A stretch of DNA of 38,076 nucleotides from Candidatus Sysuimicrobiota bacterium CSP1-3 (GTDB lineage Bacteria > Sysuimicrobiota > Sysuimicrobiia > Sysuimicrobiales > Humicultoraceae), in contig LDXQ01000019.1 of the NCBI GenBank assembly GCA_001443485.1, forward strand, positions 1 through 38,076, given 5' to 3'. Shown here in pieces: positions 7,599 to 15,563 of the stretch (position 1 is its first letter; each line of letters starts with the position of its first letter). Below the pieces are notes generated by a model. That model made no database searches. It saw nothing but the letters and a program-made list of their open reading frames with translations, and was not told the DNA's origin. The position numbers and the translations under genes were made by a program.

Positions 7599-8582
7599 TC
7601 AGCGGAGGTACGGGAGCGGGTTGACCGCCCGCCGGTTGATCCTCACCTCGAAGTGCAGATGCGATCCCGTGCACCGGCCCGTGCACCCCACTAGGGCGAT
7701 CAACTGACCCTGCTCCACGACCTGGCCCGTGCGGGCGAGCAGCTTGGAGGCGTGGCCATACAGCGTCGTCAGCCCGCCGCCGTGGTCGACGATCACGGCG
7801 CGGCCGTAGCCATAGTACCACCCGGCAAAAGCCACCCGCCCCGCGCGCGCCGCGTAGATCGGCGTCCCCCGGGGGGAAGCGAGATCGATCCCGTCGTGGT
7901 GTCGCCGGTACCGCCACCCGTAGCGGGAGGTGATCACGCCGCGGGCGGGCCAGCTCAAGGTCGCGCGCACCGTGGGCGTCGGGCGGGAGACGGCCTGCGC
8001 GGTCAGCGCGCGCGGCGCGGTCCTCTTCCCCACCGGCACCACGAGCCGCTGGCCCAGGCGCAGCCGGTGCGCCGACGGGAGGGCGTTGGCCGCCGCGATG
8101 GCCTCGATCGTGGTGTTGTAGCGGCGGGCCAGGGCGAAGAGCGTGTCACCCCCGGCGACCTTGTGGCGGATCTGTGCGGTGATGTGCGCGGCGTAGGTAC
8201 GGCGCGCGGCGAGGGCCTCGTCGGGTCCGGCCGCCGGGGGCACGGACACGGTGGCACGGAGGACCATCCGCGAGCGCGCCGCGGCCTCCAGCGCCGTCGG
8301 ACGCGGCCGCGCCGGTGCAGGTGGGACCAGGGCGGAGGCGCCGACGGGAGCGCTGCTCGGTGGCTGCTGCGAGAACGCGTCCAGCCCACGGAAGAGGGCG
8401 AGGCGGCGCGCCCCGACTGCGGCCTGCACGGTACCGGCCGCCGGCACGTCGACGAACGGACTGGGCGCCGCTTGGAATGGAGCGGAAATGGCCTTAGGCA
8501 GCGGGACCAGCAGCGCGATGAGAAGGAATGCCGGGACTACGCGATTGCCCATCTCCTCCGTCCAGGAAAGGGCATCTGGCAT
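7599..8582 (-). CDS. secreted LysM / M23 peptidase (LytM-type cell-wall endopeptidase)
   Basis: Predicted exported zinc metallopeptidase that cleaves peptidoglycan cross-bridges or stem peptides. A hydrophobic signal segment (VVPAFLLIALLVPLP) lies at residues 15-29. A second ATG at 8552 (MGNRVVPAF) gives a more typical signal peptide, so the start could be there; GGAGGAG abuts that ATG directly, and neither start is certain. A low-complexity Pro/Ala linker follows, then one LysM (about 140-184, HKVAGGDTLFALARRYN to RLRLGQRLVVP). The M23 domain (about 205-327) has zinc ligands His229 and Asp233 (HDGID), His277 (LYGH) and HLH with His310. All metal and catalytic residues are present, so it should be active. 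It sits between rho and rpmE, where Bacillus has no such gene. Confidence 0.93.
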   Translation of the reverse strand: MPDALSWTEEMGNRVVPAFLLIALLVPLPKAISAPFQAAPSPFVDVPAAGTVQAAVGARRLALFRGLDAFSQQPPSSAPVGASALVPPAPARPRPTALEAAARSRMVLRATVSVPPAAGPDEALAARRTYAAHITAQIRHKVAGGDTLFALARRYNTTIEAIAAANALPSAHRLRLGQRLVVPVGKRTAPRALTAQAVSRPTPTVRATLSWPARGVITSRYGWRYRRHHDGIDLASPRGTPIYAARAGRVAFAGWYYGYGRAVIVDHGGGLTTLYGHASKLLARTGQVVEQGQLIALVGCTGRCTGSHLHFEVRINRRAVNPLPYLR

Positions 8583-8781
8583 TGAACGCGAAACTGCTGA
8601 GAACTCCGGCCGCCTGCGAAAGTGCCTCTTCTCGCGATTCGATTCGACACTCCCGCCTTGAATCCTTCAAAAGTGCGCCGCTTTCTCTATCCAAAGGAAG
8701 ATCCCGCGAACTGGAGTTCGCGGAATGAAATTAACGCGAAGTTTCGCCGATTTTCTCGCCCGCGCTCGTGATTTCGCGCCC
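8583..8781. other. 199-base gap between rho and the M23 gene with two dyads
   Basis: Noncoding and less GC-rich than its surroundings. A perfect 9-base inverted repeat (arms CCGCGAACT and AGTTCGCGG, 2-base centre) spans 8704-8723. A shorter one (GCGAA-GT-TTCGC) spans 8736-8747. Neither is followed by a T-run, so they do not look like intrinsic terminators; they may be operator sites or hairpins in the M23 leader. No sigma-70-like promoter for the M23 gene stands out. Confidence 0.6.
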
Positions 8782-10053
8782 TTACGTGCCGACCGCGTCC
8801 TCCTCGGCGCTCTTGACGATCGAGCGGAGGAAGCCGGCGTTGTTGGGCGTCCGGCGCAGCCGGTCCAGGATGAGTTCGGTCATGGCCACCGTGTCCAACT
8901 GCTCCAGGCTCTTGCGCAGCACCCAGACCTTACGCAACTCCTCGTCGGTGAGCAGCAGTTCCTCACGCCGCGTCCCAGAGGCCTTGATGTCGATGGCCGG
9001 GAACGTGCGGCGCTCCTGCAGCTTACGGTTCAGGTGCAGCTCCATGTTGCCGGTCCCCTTGAACTCTTCGTAGATCACGTCGTCCATCCGGCTGCCCGTG
9101 TCGACCAGGGCGGTGGCGGTGATAGTCAGGCTGCCGCCCTCTTCGATCTTCCGCGCCGCGCCGAAGAAGCGCTTGGGCCGGTGCAGCGCCGCCGGGTCCA
9201 GACCGCCGGAGAGCGTCCGCCCGGACGGCGGGATAACCAGGTTGTTGGCGCGGGAGAAGCGCGTGAGGCTGTCCAGCAGGACGACGACGTCGCGGCCACC
9301 CTCCACCAGGCGCTTCGCCCGATCCAGCACCAGGTCGGCCACCTGGATGTGCTCCTCCGGCGGCCGGTCGAAGGTGCTGGCAATCACCTCCGCCTCCACC
9401 GAGCGGCGCATATCCGTGACCTCCTCCGGCCGCTCGTCCAGAAGGAGGACCATCAGGTAGATCTCGGAGTGATTCTGCACGGTAGCCTGGCCGATCTTCT
9501 TCAGCAGCGTCGTCTTGCCGGCCTTCGGCGGGGAGACGATCATCGCCCGCTGCCCTTTGCCGATGGGCGCGAAGAGATCGACCACGCGCACGGTCAGGTC
9601 CCCGTCCGGCATCTCCAACTTGATGCGCTCGTGGGGGAAGACCGGCGTCAGTTTCTCGAAGTCCGGCCGGTTGCGCGCCTGCTCCGGATCGAGCCCGTTG
9701 ACGACCTCGACCCGCAGCAAGGCGAAATACTTCTCGTTGTCCTTCGGCGGACGGACCTGGCCCAGCACCTCGTCGCCCACGCGCAGGCCGAAGCGCTTGA
9801 TCTGCGAGGGCGAGACGTAGATGTCCTCCGGCCCGGGCAGGTAACCGCTCGTCCGTAGGAAGCCGTATCCCTCGGCCATGATCTCCAGAATGCCCGAGCG
9901 GAACATCAGCCCTTCCCGCTCCGTCTGGGCCTGCAGGATGCGCATGATCAGCTCCTGCTTGCGGTAGCGCCGCAGGTTGGCGATGTTCAGTTCTTTGCCG
10001 AGGTCCTGGAGTTCGGAGAGGGTCTTCTCTTGCAGATCAGCGATGGCGAGCAC
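8782..10053 (-). CDS. rho: transcription termination factor Rho
   Basis: Hexameric RNA/DNA helicase that ends transcription of untranslated RNA. 423 residues. N-terminal Rho_N helices (KTLSELQDLGKELNIANL, RKQELIMRIL), cold-shock-type RNA-binding domain with GILEIMAEGYGFLR, YVSPSQIKRFGLRVGD, Walker A PPKAGKTT (about 175-182), Walker B VVVLLDSLTR with RFSRANN, the Q-loop and the R-loop region RRTFPAIDI. No large N-terminal insertion of the actinobacterial type is present. Start ATG at 10053, only 6 bases after the tal stop. The scarcity of hairpin-plus-T-run terminators in the window fits reliance on Rho. Confidence 0.97.
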   Translation of the reverse strand: MLAIADLQEKTLSELQDLGKELNIANLRRYRKQELIMRILQAQTEREGLMFRSGILEIMAEGYGFLRTSGYLPGPEDIYVSPSQIKRFGLRVGDEVLGQVRPPKDNEKYFALLRVEVVNGLDPEQARNRPDFEKLTPVFPHERIKLEMPDGDLTVRVVDLFAPIGKGQRAMIVSPPKAGKTTLLKKIGQATVQNHSEIYLMVLLLDERPEEVTDMRRSVEAEVIASTFDRPPEEHIQVADLVLDRAKRLVEGGRDVVVLLDSLTRFSRANNLVIPPSGRTLSGGLDPAALHRPKRFFGAARKIEEGGSLTITATALVDTGSRMDDVIYEEFKGTGNMELHLNRKLQERRTFPAIDIKASGTRREELLLTDEELRKVWVLRKSLEQLDTVAMTELILDRLRRTPNNAGFLRSIVKSAEEDAVGT

Positions 10054-10059
10054 GTGTCA

Positions 10060-10731
10060 TCACACCCTGGCTTTGTGTTTTTCGAGCTCTGCCTGCAGCT
10101 TCGCGGCATCCGCCAGGAAGCGCTCCTGGCCGACGTCGGTGAGCGTGTGCTTGAAGAGCTGTTCCAAAACCTTGAAGGGCATCGTAGCGACGTGCGCTCC
10201 GGCCAGCGCCGCGGTGGTGACGTGCAGCGGGTGACGCAGGCTGGAAGCCAGCACCTGGGTCTCGAAGCCGTAGTTACGCACGATCTGCACCGCGTCCCGC
10301 ACGACCTGCATGCCGTCGTGCCCGATGTCGTCCAGCCGCCCGACGAAGGGGCTGACGAAGGTGGCTCCCGCCTTGCCCGCCAGCAGCGCCTGATTGGCGG
10401 AGAAGGTCAGGGTGACGTTGACGGGAATCCCCCGCTCCCGTAGCCGGCGGCAGGCCTGCAGGCCATGGGGAGTCATCGGCACTTTGATGACGACGTTGGG
10501 GGCCCAGGTGGCGTACGCGACCCCCTGGCGGACCATCTCGTCGGCGTCGTTGGTGATGGTCTCCACGGAGATCGGGCCTGTGACCATCTTGGCGATCTCC
10601 AGGATCTGGGCTTTGTGCTCGCGGCCCTCTTTGACCACCAGCGTGGGGTTGGTCGTCACCCCGTCGCAGAGCCCCCAGGCGACCGCCTGGCGGATCTCCT
10701 CCAGGTTGGCCGTGTCCAGGAAGAATTTCAT
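10060..10731 (-). CDS. tal: transaldolase (small TalC/FSA-like form)
   Basis: Transfers a dihydroxyacetone unit between sugar phosphates in the pentose phosphate pathway. At 223 residues it belongs to the short bacterial family that also includes fructose-6-phosphate aldolase. MKFFLDTANLEEI and VTTNPTLVVKEG form the start of the barrel, Lys83 in VVIKVPMT is the Schiff-base residue, and NVTLTFSANQALLAGKAGATFVSPFVGR is diagnostic. Start ATG at 10731. It lies 22 bases after the SLH gene and 6 before rho; the tal-rho pairing matches Bacillus. Confidence 0.94.
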   Translation of the reverse strand: MKFFLDTANLEEIRQAVAWGLCDGVTTNPTLVVKEGREHKAQILEIAKMVTGPISVETITNDADEMVRQGVAYATWAPNVVIKVPMTPHGLQACRRLRERGIPVNVTLTFSANQALLAGKAGATFVSPFVGRLDDIGHDGMQVVRDAVQIVRNYGFETQVLASSLRHPLHVTTAALAGAHVATMPFKVLEQLFKHTLTDVGQERFLADAAKLQAELEKHKARV

Positions 10732-10753
10732 CGCCCGTCCCCCCGCGTGAGTG

Positions 10754-11992
10754 TCACGGTCCCGTGGCTTCGATGTAGACCACGTCCCCGACGTCGCTCT
10801 CCTTCAGGAACTGAATGGTGTCCCCCGGACGCAGGGCGCTGAGCGGCACGAAGCGGTCGTTGCGGTAGACCGCATGGGCCGCGGCGACGCGAAACGTGCG
10901 CACCGCTTTCTTCTCGTCCTCGATCGTGATCGTCGGCGGGCGGCTCTCCTGCGCCCCGCGGAAGATGCCCTTCTGGAAGTCATACTTCTTCAGGAGGGTC
11001 ATCAGCACGTCGAGGGCGACGGCGGCGTCGGCGCGGGTGGCCCCCTGCGTCGGTTTGAACGCGCCGTCGATCAATGGAATCATCTTCCGCTCGACGGCCA
11101 CGGCCACGCTGCCCCGCGCCCAGTCCAGCACCGCGGCGTTGTCCGAGACCGGCAGGGTCGCCTTCGCCCGGGCGAAGGCCTCCGCGTCCAGGCCGCCGGC
11201 GCGCACGGCCAGCGCCGCCAGTTCCGCCCGGCTCACCGTCTGGTCGGGCCGGAAGGTGTTGTCCGGGTACCCCACGACCAGACCCTTCTGGAAGAAGAGG
11301 GAGAACGCAGTGGGGTTCGCCTTCGTGGTGTGCACGGCGATGATCTCGTAGCGCCCCGGGCCGACGGGCCGGTCGTTTTGATCCAGCTGCCGCCAGCGCG
11401 TGTTGAAGTTCAGGGACTTGCCCGCCACCAGCGGCACCGGCTTCTCCACCGGCAGGAATGCCCGCCCCAGGGACCAGCGGGCGACCTCGGTGCCGTCGGC
11501 CGCCTTGATGATGAAGTCGTGGAACTGGGAGTTGCTGTACTCGAAGGTGACGTCTTCCTTGCCGGTGTTGGAGATGATGAACGTGAGCAGGACCTCGTCC
11601 TCCGGACCATAGGCCAGCTTGTCGGTGGTCAGCGTGTAGACGATGTTGCCCTTCTTCAGTTCGACGCTCTGCGCGGACACCGTGCCCATGCTCACGGCGG
11701 CGGTCACCGCGGAGCGGGCGCTCTCAGGGATCTTGTCCAGATCCTTGAAGGCCGGCGGCTTTATCCCCTGGCCGGAGACGCCCAGCAGGCGCACCAGGAA
11801 GAGCACCATCTCCAGGCGGGTGACGACGTCGTTCGGCAGGAACTTGCCGTCGGCGGTCCCGCGGACGATCCCCTTGGCGGCGAGGCGCTCGATGGCCCGC
11901 TGCGCGGGGATGCCGGCGATGTCCGTGAAGATGTCCGCCCACGCGGGCGCGACGAGCACCAGCACCAGGAGCACGGCGACGAACATGCGCAT
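10754..11992 (-). CDS. secreted S-layer-homology protein with an inserted BsuPI domain
   Basis: 412-residue exported protein. Start set at ATG 11992 because GAGGAG lies 7 bases upstream and the result is a clean signal peptide (MRMFVAVLLVLVLVAPAWA, residues 1-19); the in-frame ATG at 12019 lacks both. First SLH repeat at about 20-72. A half-repeat AFKDLDKIPESARSAV follows (81-96 onward). Then comes a BsuPI-type beta domain (about 110-230: IVYTLTTDKLAYGPEDEV, TFIISNTGKEDVTFEY, FHDFIIKAADGTEV, PVGPGRYEIIAVHT). Next is the other half of the SLH repeat (FFQKGLVVGYPDNTFRP to RAELAALAVRA, about 233-266), then a third SLH (about 280-330). The tail (353-412) looks like a small beta barrel. SLH repeats anchor proteins to cell-wall or envelope polymers. 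BsuPI is an intracellular protease inhibitor in Bacillus; as an exported domain its role here is unknown. Confidence 0.85.
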   Translation of the reverse strand: MRMFVAVLLVLVLVAPAWADIFTDIAGIPAQRAIERLAAKGIVRGTADGKFLPNDVVTRLEMVLFLVRLLGVSGQGIKPPAFKDLDKIPESARSAVTAAVSMGTVSAQSVELKKGNIVYTLTTDKLAYGPEDEVLLTFIISNTGKEDVTFEYSNSQFHDFIIKAADGTEVARWSLGRAFLPVEKPVPLVAGKSLNFNTRWRQLDQNDRPVGPGRYEIIAVHTTKANPTAFSLFFQKGLVVGYPDNTFRPDQTVSRAELAALAVRAGGLDAEAFARAKATLPVSDNAAVLDWARGSVAVAVERKMIPLIDGAFKPTQGATRADAAVALDVLMTLLKKYDFQKGIFRGAQESRPPTITIEDEKKAVRTFRVAAAHAVYRNDRFVPLSALRPGDTIQFLKESDVGDVVYIEATGP

Positions 11993-12019
11993 AACTTGTC
12001 TCCTCTGGGTAGCTACCAT

Positions 12020-12256
12020 CGAGATATCCGGTGTGTGTGAATCGGACCTCGAGGTTTGGGGAACGGCCGGCGTGTCCCGGGCGTGCTCAATTGATTCTTG
12101 TCGAACGGGATGCAGGCTCGGAACGGCCGTTCCGTCGAGTGGTCGCTGTGCAGTTCGCCTTCGGGCTATCGACCTCCTGCTCCCTCACTATACCCTATGC
12201 TGGCCCGTCCCGCCCAGGGGAGCTGTTCCTCTTCACCGCGAAAGCGGCGCAGCGGG
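12020..12256. other. 237-base gap between argS and the SLH gene
   Basis: Noncoding. A perfect 16-base palindrome CGGAACGGCCGTTCCG lies at 12119-12134, and GGGAACGGCC recurs near 12059-12068 as a possible half-site. On the minus strand GGGTATAGT at about 12191-12199 could be a -10 for the SLH gene, which would place the palindrome in its leader. No intrinsic terminator for argS is visible. Confidence 0.5.
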
Positions 12257-13972
12257 CTACATGCGATCTGGCGCAGACACGCCGATGAGACCCAGCGTCC
12301 GACGCAGCACAAGGCGGACGGCGGCAGTGAGAATTAGACGGGCCATGGTCAATCGCCGGTCATCGGACAGCACGCGGCACTGCGTGTAGAAAACGTGAAA
12401 TGCCTCTGCCAGTTCGCGGGCGTACGTGCACAACCGCTGCGGCTCGCGGCGCCGGCCGGCGATCTCGATGACCTCCGGCAGTTCGGCGAGGGCGTGCAGC
12501 AGGGCGATCTCGGTCTCGTGGGTCAGGACGGAGAGGTCGGCGTCGCGGATGGCGGCAAGGTCAAATGGCTGCCCTCCAGCCAGGACTGCGGGCGCCACCA
12601 GTGCACGGCCGACGGGGTGATTCAACGTCTCGCGCAGGATGCTGCTGATCCGGGCGTGCGCGTACTGCACGTAGTACACGGGGTTGTCCTGGGACGTCTC
12701 CCGCGCCAGCTGCCAGTCAAAGTCCATGGGCACGGACGGGGTGTACATGCAGAAGAAGTAGCGCGCCGCGTCCCGGCCCACCGCATCCAGCAGATCCGCC
12801 AGGGTGACGAACTCCCCGCGCCGGCGGGACATGCGCAGCAACTCGCCTTCGTTGCGCAGCCGCACGTGCTGGTACAGGAGGATCTCCAGCCGGCTCGTGT
12901 CCACGCCCAGCGCCGCCAGCCCCCCCTTCACCCGGGCGACGTCACCGAAGTGGTCGACGCCCCAGACGTCGATGAGCAGTTCGAAGCCCCGCTCCAGTTT
13001 GTTCAGGTGATAGGGAATGTCGGCCGCATAATACATCGGCCTGCCGTTGCTGCGGATGATCACGCGGTCCTTATCATCGCCGAAGGAGGTGGAGCGGAAC
13101 CACACCGCGCCGTCCTGTTCGTAGAGCAGCCCCCTCTCCCGCAGGGCTGTCAGCGCCCGATCCACCGCGCCCTGCTCGTAGAGGGCGCGCTCGCTGAACC
13201 AAACGTCGAAGCGGATGCCGAACTCCTCTAGCGTCCGCCGCATCTCCGCCAGGATTTCACCCAGGGCGAACTCCCGGAACGCGGTAAGGCGCTCCTCTTC
13301 GGGTCGGGCCAGCCAGGCATTGCCGTCCCGCTGCACGATCTGCATGGCCAGATCGCGCACGTACTCCCCGCGGTACCCGTCCTCGGGGAAGGGTTTCTCC
13401 TGCCCGAAGTGCGCGAAGTAGTGGTGCTCCACGCTCTGCGCCAGGGCGTGCACCAGCAGCCCGGCGTCGTTGATGTAGTATTCGCGGACAACGTCGTAGC
13501 CGAGCGCCGCCAGCAGGTTGGCGAGGACATCGCCGATCACCCCGTTGCGCCCGCTGCCGATATGCAGCGGCCCGGTGGGGTTGGCGCTGACGTACTCTAC
13601 ATTGACCCGCCGCCTCCGCCCCAGGTCGCGATTACCGTAAGTGTCTCCGGCCGAGTAGATGTGCCGCAGCAGATCGTGGAGCCACGCGGGTGCCAGGAAG
13701 AAGTTGATGAAACCGGCGCCGGCGATCTCCACCCGCGCCACCTGCTGTGGCGGGATCTCCAGGGCATCGACGATGGCCTGCGCGATCTCCCGCGGCGGGC
13801 GCCCGGCGGTCCGGGCCAGTGCCAGCGGCAGGTTGGTGGCGTAGTCGGCGTGCCGCCGGCCGCGGGGGACATCTACCTCCACGGACGGGAGCGGCACGTC
13901 GGGCAGAGCGCCGTCGGTGACCGCTCGCTTCGCCGCCTCTTCAAGATACTGCCGCAGTGCGGCCCGGAACAT
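12257..13972 (-). CDS. argS: arginyl-tRNA synthetase
   Basis: Class I aminoacyl-tRNA synthetase charging tRNA-Arg. 571 residues. N-terminal Add-1 domain (DYATNLPLALA, GAGFINFFLAPAWL), HIGH motif as HIGSGRNGVIGD starting at His137, FGDDKDRVIIRSNGRPMYYAADIPYHLNKLERGFE in the catalytic core, and the second signature as MSRRRGEF, with Arg-Met-Ser-Arg in place of the Lys-Met-Ser-Lys of many class I enzymes. The anticodon-binding DALR domain ends the protein (ARELAEAFHVFYTQCRVL, RLILTAAVRLVLRRTLGLIGV). ATG at 13972, 9 bases after nagZ on the same strand. Confidence 0.97.
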   Translation of the reverse strand: MFRAALRQYLEEAAKRAVTDGALPDVPLPSVEVDVPRGRRHADYATNLPLALARTAGRPPREIAQAIVDALEIPPQQVARVEIAGAGFINFFLAPAWLHDLLRHIYSAGDTYGNRDLGRRRRVNVEYVSANPTGPLHIGSGRNGVIGDVLANLLAALGYDVVREYYINDAGLLVHALAQSVEHHYFAHFGQEKPFPEDGYRGEYVRDLAMQIVQRDGNAWLARPEEERLTAFREFALGEILAEMRRTLEEFGIRFDVWFSERALYEQGAVDRALTALRERGLLYEQDGAVWFRSTSFGDDKDRVIIRSNGRPMYYAADIPYHLNKLERGFELLIDVWGVDHFGDVARVKGGLAALGVDTSRLEILLYQHVRLRNEGELLRMSRRRGEFVTLADLLDAVGRDAARYFFCMYTPSVPMDFDWQLARETSQDNPVYYVQYAHARISSILRETLNHPVGRALVAPAVLAGGQPFDLAAIRDADLSVLTHETEIALLHALAELPEVIEIAGRRREPQRLCTYARELAEAFHVFYTQCRVLSDDRRLTMARLILTAAVRLVLRRTLGLIGVSAPDRM

Positions 13973-13981
13973 GTCGGAAGT

Positions 13982-15544
13982 CTACCACACGATGCCGTGT
14001 CCGACGGGGTAGCGGCCGGGAATGGTTACCGGCAGGCGGCCGCGCGGCGGTGCGGCGCCCAGAAGCATGCGGGCCGCCGCCATCAGCAGCCCCGGCTCAC
14101 GACCGTATGTGGCCACATAAGTGGAAACCGGGGGCAGGTCGGCTAGATCGTAGGGCGTACCGGTGGCCACCACGACCAGGCGGTCACCGTGTGCCTCGTG
14201 CGCCCGCCGCACCACGTCCACCTGCCATGGCGACGGGCGGCCCTGGCTGTGCGGCACCACGATCACGACGCCGCCGCCGGTTGCTCCATCCCACGAATCA
14301 CCCGCCGACAGCAGAACGTCGCGGGCCGGGCGCTGCAGGGTGCGCAGCATCGCGCTCAGAGTAGGTTGGCCCGCGGCGTCCTCGGGGATCCGCGCCTGAG
14401 GAACCAGAGAGAGAACATCCGCCGGCCCGTCCGGCAGCGGGATCATGCCCGCCTCGTTGCGCACGAGCGTCACCGCGTGCCCGGCAATCTCCGCGGCGCG
14501 CTGCCGCAGCTCCGCGGACGCGACCACCGCCTCGGCTTCCGCGGGCGGGCCCGGCGGAGTCATCCTCGGCCGGAGGCGCTGCACCCGCTCGAAGGACTGC
14601 CGGAGGCGCTCCACGCTCAGCACGCCCTGCTCCGCCGCGCGCCGCACGGAGGCAAAGACCTCCCGCTGCAAGTCCGAACCACCGAGCGCCAGCAGGACAT
14701 CGGCCCCGGCGAGCAGCGCCAGGACCGCCGCCGGTCCGGCGCCGACGTGCTCCTTAATCGGTGCCATGGCGAACGAATCGGTGAAGACGACCCCGTCGAA
14801 GCCCCACGCCCGCCGGAGCATGCCCTCCAGGACGGGCGGGGAGAGCGTGGCCGGGATCGACCCGAACGCGGTGAAGGCGATGTGGGCGGTCATCAGGGCA
14901 CCGAGCCCCTCCCGGATGGCGTGCCGGAACGGGAGAAACTCCACCGCCTCCAACCGCTCCATCCCGTGGGCCACCACCGGAAGATCGAGGTGAGAATCGA
15001 GATCCGCGTCGCCGTGCCCCGGGAAGTGCTTGCCGGTGGCCGCCACCCCTTCGCGTTGCAGACCGGCGGCGAAGGCGCTGCCCAACTGGGCCACCAGACC
15101 CGGCTCCTCGCCGAAGGAGCGGACGCCGATGATGGGATTGGCGGGATTGGAATTCACGTCCAGCACCGGGGCGAAGTCGACGTTGCAGCCGACCGCGCGC
15201 AGCGCCCGTCCGGTGATGCGCCCGGCTTCCTCGGCGAACGCGGCGGAGCGCGTCGCCCCCAGCGCCATCGCCCCGGGCAGCCCCAGCGGCAGCCGCTCCA
15301 CTGGGCCGCCCTCCTGGTCGACGGCAATCAGCAGCGGCGGCGATCCCGCCTGACGCGCCAGGTCCTGCAGGTCGCGGCAGAGGCGGGCCACCTGCGCGGG
15401 GCTTTCGATGTTCTTCTGGAAGAGGAGGACGCCGCCGAGGTGCTGCTCGGTGATCAGGCGCGTGATCTCGGGTGACGGCGAGAAGCCCGAGAAGTCGGCC
15501 ATCAGCAGCTGCCCGATGAGCACCTCCGCGGTCAGAGGGGACAC
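13982..15544 (-). CDS. nagZ: glycoside hydrolase family 3 beta-N-acetylhexosaminidase
   Basis: Likely removes N-acetylglucosamine from muropeptides in wall turnover. 520 residues, longer than the roughly 340 of Gram-negative NagZ and resembling Firmicute forms with an extra C-terminal alpha/beta domain. Motifs: LLIAVDQEGGPVERLP, NVDFAPVLDVNSNPANPIIG, the NagZ-specific loop KHFPGHGDADLDSHLDLP with its Asp-His dyad, LMTAHIAF, and nucleophile Asp in GVVFTDSFAM. The C-terminal part (about 370-520) has VVVATGTPYDLADLPPVSTY. No signal peptide is visible, so a cytosolic role in recycling is favoured. GTG start at 15544, 19 bases after the htrA stop. Confidence 0.93.
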   Translation of the reverse strand: MSPLTAEVLIGQLLMADFSGFSPSPEITRLITEQHLGGVLLFQKNIESPAQVARLCRDLQDLARQAGSPPLLIAVDQEGGPVERLPLGLPGAMALGATRSAAFAEEAGRITGRALRAVGCNVDFAPVLDVNSNPANPIIGVRSFGEEPGLVAQLGSAFAAGLQREGVAATGKHFPGHGDADLDSHLDLPVVAHGMERLEAVEFLPFRHAIREGLGALMTAHIAFTAFGSIPATLSPPVLEGMLRRAWGFDGVVFTDSFAMAPIKEHVGAGPAAVLALLAGADVLLALGGSDLQREVFASVRRAAEQGVLSVERLRQSFERVQRLRPRMTPPGPPAEAEAVVASAELRQRAAEIAGHAVTLVRNEAGMIPLPDGPADVLSLVPQARIPEDAAGQPTLSAMLRTLQRPARDVLLSAGDSWDGATGGGVVIVVPHSQGRPSPWQVDVVRRAHEAHGDRLVVVATGTPYDLADLPPVSTYVATYGREPGLLMAAARMLLGAAPPRGRLPVTIPGRYPVGHGIVW

Positions 15545-15563
15545 GGACCGCCGGATCGCGGGC

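Noticed and set aside
8494-8694. 66-codon frame overlapping the start of the M23 gene on the same strand
   Set aside because: It overlaps the peptidase coding sequence in another frame and has no ribosome site or recognisable feature.
8583-8781. c-di-AMP (ydaO) riboswitch in front of the cell-wall peptidase
   Set aside because: Looked for because of the gene type, but none of the conserved ydaO blocks could be found.
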